Origin: Collinsella sp. AF02-46-1
GTDB taxonomy: Bacteria; Actinomycetota; Coriobacteriia; Coriobacteriales; Coriobacteriaceae
DNA: 7,322 bases
NCBI GenBank assembly: GCA_934876235.1
Contig: CAKXKM010000010.1
Coordinates: forward strand, 1-7,322
Reading direction: 5' to 3'
Shown here: positions 4,687 through 7,322 of the stretch, one piece after another
How positions within the stretch are numbered: position 1 is the stretch's first letter
How the letters are laid out: each line of letters opens with the position of its first letter
The notes under the pieces: model-generated
The model's database searches: none
Seen by the model: only the letters and a program-made list of their open reading frames with translations
What the model was told of the DNA's origin: nothing
Made by a program: the position numbers and the translations under genes

Positions 4687-6252
4687 CTAGTGCTCCATTG
4701 TAGTAGATGCCGCGTCCGCCGTGTGCTCGCGAGGCAGATGAATCGTAAAAGTCGTACCCTTTCCAAGCTCCGACTCCACGGAAATGTAGCCATGATGGCG
4801 CTCGACGATCTGTTTAGTCACGGCGAGACCCACGCCCAGACCGCCCGCCTCACGGGCACGGCTGGCATCGGCGCGCCAAAAACGGCCGAAGATGCGCGAC
4901 AAGTCATCCTTGGCAATACCGATGCCGGTATCAGAAACGGCGATGCTGACGTGTTTGCGGTCACTGAGCACCGACACCACGACCCAACCGCCCTCGGGGG
5001 TGTAGCGCATGGCGTTGCTCATGAGATTGATGACGCATTGTGTGATCATGTCGGGATCGGCTTCGACGACATCGTCGTGACCTTGGGTCTCGTCAGCAAA
5101 GCGCAAGCGCAGATCGCGGTCGACAAACAGGCGCTCCTGGGCATTGACGATGGAACGCACGAAAGGAACCATGTCCACCGGCTCAAGGTTGAGCGGAGCC
5201 GTGCTGTTTTCCATGCGCGACAAGTCGAGCATCTGCTGCACCAGACGAGCCAGGCGACGCGTCTCGGAAGCAACAGTCTCCAGATGCTCGTCGTCGGTGG
5301 GATACACACCGTCTTGCATGGCCTCGACCGTTGCAAGCATGGCCATGAGCGGCGTGCGCAGCTCATGAGCCACATCGGAAGTCAGGCGCTTCTCGTGCTT
5401 CATGTCCTTTTCGAGTGAGGTGGCCATCTCGTCGAAGGTCTCTCCCAGCTGATCGATCTCATCATCGCCGCGCAAGCCCGTACGAGCGGACAGGTCTCCA
5501 TCGCGGATCTGCTTGGCGGTGCTGGTAATACGATGAATCGGCTTAGTGAGCATGCGTGACACGAGTGATCCGATAACGACCGAAATGCAAACTGCAACAA
5601 CCGCAGCAAGGGCCATGGCGTTAAAGGTCTTCTCCCTAAACGCAGAATCTGCCTTGGTGAGCAAGGCATCGGAGCCGATGGCCCACAGCTTTACTTGTCC
5701 GACATGCTCGCCGGAAGACGTTATGATTTCGACGTTTGCAACGCTATCGGAGCCGGTGGGAGCCGACGAGACCGGACTATGCGATGCTTTTTTCCCGCTC
5801 GAGCTGCTCGACGGCGATTCGTTCTCGCGCACATCGGCGGTCGCGCTTGCCGAAGGCCATGAGTCGTCATAAACGACAACGCCTTTCTTGTTGACGACCT
5901 GCATACCCAAATCGTCGGACACCAAACTCGATGTCGCGACCGTACGTAGCCCGCCCGCAGTCCAATTGCCGTTTTCCTCATACGACGTCGCAAGCTTTTC
6001 GGCAGCGGAATTTGCGATTTCGACGATATTGGAGCGCGTGTAATCCGAAAAGACCGTGCCCCACACAACAGAGACCACGCCCACCAGCACCAATACCGTC
6101 ATGAGCGATGTCAGAGCAAAAGCAAGTGCCATGCGCGAGGGATAGCTCATCGTTGGCCGTGAATCGGAACGAGGCGTGTTCCAACTAGCCTTGGAACCCG
6201 CCTCGCTCTCCTGCTTGTGCTTTTGTCCGATTTCAAAGCGCGCAGGTGTCAT
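4687..6252 (-). CDS. Membrane sensor histidine kinase of a two-component system
   Basis: The 521-residue product has the standard order of a class I kinase. A 40-residue polar N-terminus precedes transmembrane helix one (about 41-67). An extracytoplasmic sensor region (68-207) follows, then helix two (about 210-233), a HAMP domain (234-282) and HisKA with phosphoacceptor H296 in DVAHELRTP. The ATPase domain shows N413 (N box, LMSNAMRYTPEGG), DTGIGIA (441-447), FGRFWR (455-460) and GGLGVGLA (470-477). All catalytic motifs look intact. The sensor region contains a serine-rich low-complexity stretch (145-170). ATG at 6252 lies 11 nt after the regulator stop with AGGGA upstream, so the two are cotranscribed. 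The signal it senses cannot be read from the sequence. Confidence 0.95.
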   Translation of the reverse strand: MTPARFEIGQKHKQESEAGSKASWNTPRSDSRPTMSYPSRMALAFALTSLMTVLVLVGVVSVVWGTVFSDYTRSNIVEIANSAAEKLATSYEENGNWTAGGLRTVATSSLVSDDLGMQVVNKKGVVVYDDSWPSASATADVRENESPSSSSSGKKASHSPVSSAPTGSDSVANVEIITSSGEHVGQVKLWAIGSDALLTKADSAFREKTFNAMALAAVVAVCISVVIGSLVSRMLTKPIHRITSTAKQIRDGDLSARTGLRGDDEIDQLGETFDEMATSLEKDMKHEKRLTSDVAHELRTPLMAMLATVEAMQDGVYPTDDEHLETVASETRRLARLVQQMLDLSRMENSTAPLNLEPVDMVPFVRSIVNAQERLFVDRDLRLRFADETQGHDDVVEADPDMITQCVINLMSNAMRYTPEGGWVVVSVLSDRKHVSIAVSDTGIGIAKDDLSRIFGRFWRADASRAREAGGLGVGLAVTKQIVERHHGYISVESELGKGTTFTIHLPREHTADAASTTMEH

Positions 6253-6263
6253 ATGTGATTTCC

Positions 6264-6986
6264 CTATTTCTCGTCCGACTTATCGGTCTTGGCCGGAGCC
6301 TCGAAGCGATAGCCGACACCGTGGACGGTGTAGAGCCACTTGGGCTTCTTGGGATCATCGCCCAGCTTGGCGCGAAGGTTCTTCACGTGGCTATCGATGG
6401 TGCGCTCATAGCCCTCAAAGTCGTAGCCGAGCACCTTCTCGACCAGCTCCATGCGGTTGTAGACGCGACCGGGGTGACGGGCAAGCGTGGTGAGCAGCTT
6501 AAACTCGGAAGCCGTCAGGTCGACTTCCTTGCCCTCGACCAAAATCTTGTGGCCCGAGATATCGATGACCAGATCGCCGAAGTCGAGTACCTCGACGGCT
6601 GGCTCGTCGGCCTGATGGGCACGGCGGAACAGAGCGCGAACGCGCGCGACAAGCTCGCGCGGCGAGAACGGCTTAATCAGATAGTCGTCGGCGCCGAGCT
6701 CAAGACCGATAATACGGTCCTCGATCTCGCCCTTGGCAGTCAGCATGATGATGGGGACATCCGAGGTATCGCGAATGGTGCGGCAAACGCGCTCGCCGGG
6801 GATCTTGGGGAGCATAAGGTCGAGCACGACCAGGTCAAACTGATGCTTCTCGAACTCCTCGATCGCGGACTGGCCGTCGCCGACACCCACAACCCAGTAG
6901 CCTTCGCGCTCGAGATAGGCAGCGACGGCGTCACGGATTGCCTTCTCATCCTCGACCAGCAGAATCTTTTTTGCATCTGAAGCCAT
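6264..6986 (-). CDS. OmpR/PhoB-type response regulator
   Basis: The 240-residue product is a DNA-binding regulator, the partner of the kinase encoded 11 nt downstream. The receiver domain (about 6-120) has E12 and D13, phosphoacceptor D56 in LVVLDLMLP, T83 in IIMLTAKG, and K105 in YLIKPFSPRELVARVRALFRR. The C-terminal winged helix (about 135-228) contains LTASEFKLLTTLARHPGRV, the recognition-helix region with RTIDSHVKNLRAKLG, and LYTVHGVGYRF. ATG at 6986 is chosen because GGGGGG lies eight to nine bases upstream; an in-frame TTG at 7007 would place that site inside the gene. A TAAAAT sequence at 7026-7031 is a possible -10 box without a recognisable -35. Target genes are unknown. Confidence 0.96.
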   Translation of the reverse strand: MASDAKKILLVEDEKAIRDAVAAYLEREGYWVVGVGDGQSAIEEFEKHQFDLVVLDLMLPKIPGERVCRTIRDTSDVPIIMLTAKGEIEDRIIGLELGADDYLIKPFSPRELVARVRALFRRAHQADEPAVEVLDFGDLVIDISGHKILVEGKEVDLTASEFKLLTTLARHPGRVYNRMELVEKVLGYDFEGYERTIDSHVKNLRAKLGDDPKKPKWLYTVHGVGYRFEAPAKTDKSDEK

Positions 6987-7041
6987 AACACGGCCCCCCT
7001 GTCTCAATCAGCTAAGAACAAGCCCATTTTAACGCACCTGA

Positions 7042-7080
7042 GCCCGCCGGATGCCACTATGACGCGGCAGCTCGGCGGGC
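7042..7080. other. Intergenic stem-loop between the partial gene and the response regulator
   Basis: GCCCGCCG (7042-7049) pairs perfectly with CGGCGGGC (7073-7080), and an inner TGCC/GGCA stem (7052-7055 with 7066-7069) extends it around a 10-nt loop. It lies about 60 nt after the stop of the partial gene. No T-run follows on either strand, so it is not a standard intrinsic terminator. It could be a Rho-assisted terminator, an mRNA-stabilising end, or part of the regulator's leader or operator. Confidence 0.4.
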
Positions 7081-7139
7081 GGTACTCACAATTACAACGC
7101 GTTTATTCCCCTGTTGGCGCCTTTTTAACCCCTCTAAGC

Positions 7140-7322
7140 TTAAAGAGAGAATAGGCGTGCGGTGACCGTCTCGGGTATACCCTGGCTGTTGCGCACCGTG
7201 GCGTACGTAAGAAATGAGTCCGATTTTCCCGCCGTAGCTGGATAATCGCCATATTCCAAAGCGCGGTCGGGCGACAGTAGCGAGCCATAGGTCTTGGCAG
7301 AGGTGTCGATGAGAAAATGCGA
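7140..7322 (-). CDS. C-terminal end of an unidentified gene (partial, 60 aa)
   Basis: From the window edge a minus-strand frame runs open for 60 codons to TAA at 7140-7142. It includes SHFLIDTSAKTYGSLLSPD near its start and ends in PETVTARLFSL. Codon choice is GC-ending and like the neighbouring core genes, which supports a real gene rather than chance. The residues are mixed polar and hydrophobic with no transmembrane segment, consistent with the edge of a soluble or extracytoplasmic domain. I do not recognise the family from this tail. A 153-nt gap with a stem-loop separates it from the response regulator gene in the same direction, so cotranscription is possible but not shown. Confidence 0.7.
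   Translation of the reverse strand, partial: SHFLIDTSAKTYGSLLSPDRALEYGDYPATAGKSDSFLTYATVRNSQGIPETVTARLFSL

Noticed and set aside
6246..6980. Plus-strand frame opposite the response regulator
   Set aside because: Antisense shadow; the minus strand encodes a complete receiver and winged-helix protein.

Overview
The window looks like a chromosomal segment of a high-GC Gram-positive bacterium, most likely a coriobacterium such as Collinsella. That guess rests on codon choice, GTG starts with AAGGAG-type ribosome sites, and a general resemblance to Collinsella tRNA surroundings; it was not tested by any search. Every gene I can support lies on the minus strand, so transcription runs from high to low coordinates.

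Right part (7322 to 3053), housekeeping: the C-terminal end of an unidentified gene (7140-7322), an intergenic stem-loop, then an OmpR/PhoB-type response regulator and its sensor histidine kinase 11 nt apart (6986-4687). A 109-nt leader follows, then purC (SAICAR synthetase) and a small basic two-helix membrane protein whose GTG start directly abuts the purC stop. A clear intrinsic terminator at 3053-3083 closes this block.

Middle (3024 to 1600): an M29-family metallo-aminopeptidase, then tRNA-Lys(TTT). The tRNA's own promoter overlaps the last codons of the aminopeptidase gene, and an intrinsic terminator follows the tRNA.

Left part (1640 to 1), accessory: this stretch is visibly more AT-rich and looks like a rearranged integration hotspot downstream of tRNA-Lys. 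It holds a second diverged copy of the tRNA-Lys 3' flank (CATAGAAT, terminator, GTTGCCG, palindrome CGGGTTCGAACCCG), a separate exact 19-bp copy of the tRNA 3' end just upstream of a TraX-family membrane protein gene, an array of small GC-rich hairpins, and two short reading frames with protein-like composition but no convincing start. The 12-mer GGGTTCGAACCC of the tRNA T-arm recurs at both flank copies. The most interesting reading is repeated insertion or recombination at tRNA-Lys T-arm-like sequence, leaving a TraX-family cargo gene and truncated neighbours. No complete new defence or mobile system (integrase, relaxase, CRISPR) is visible within the window.
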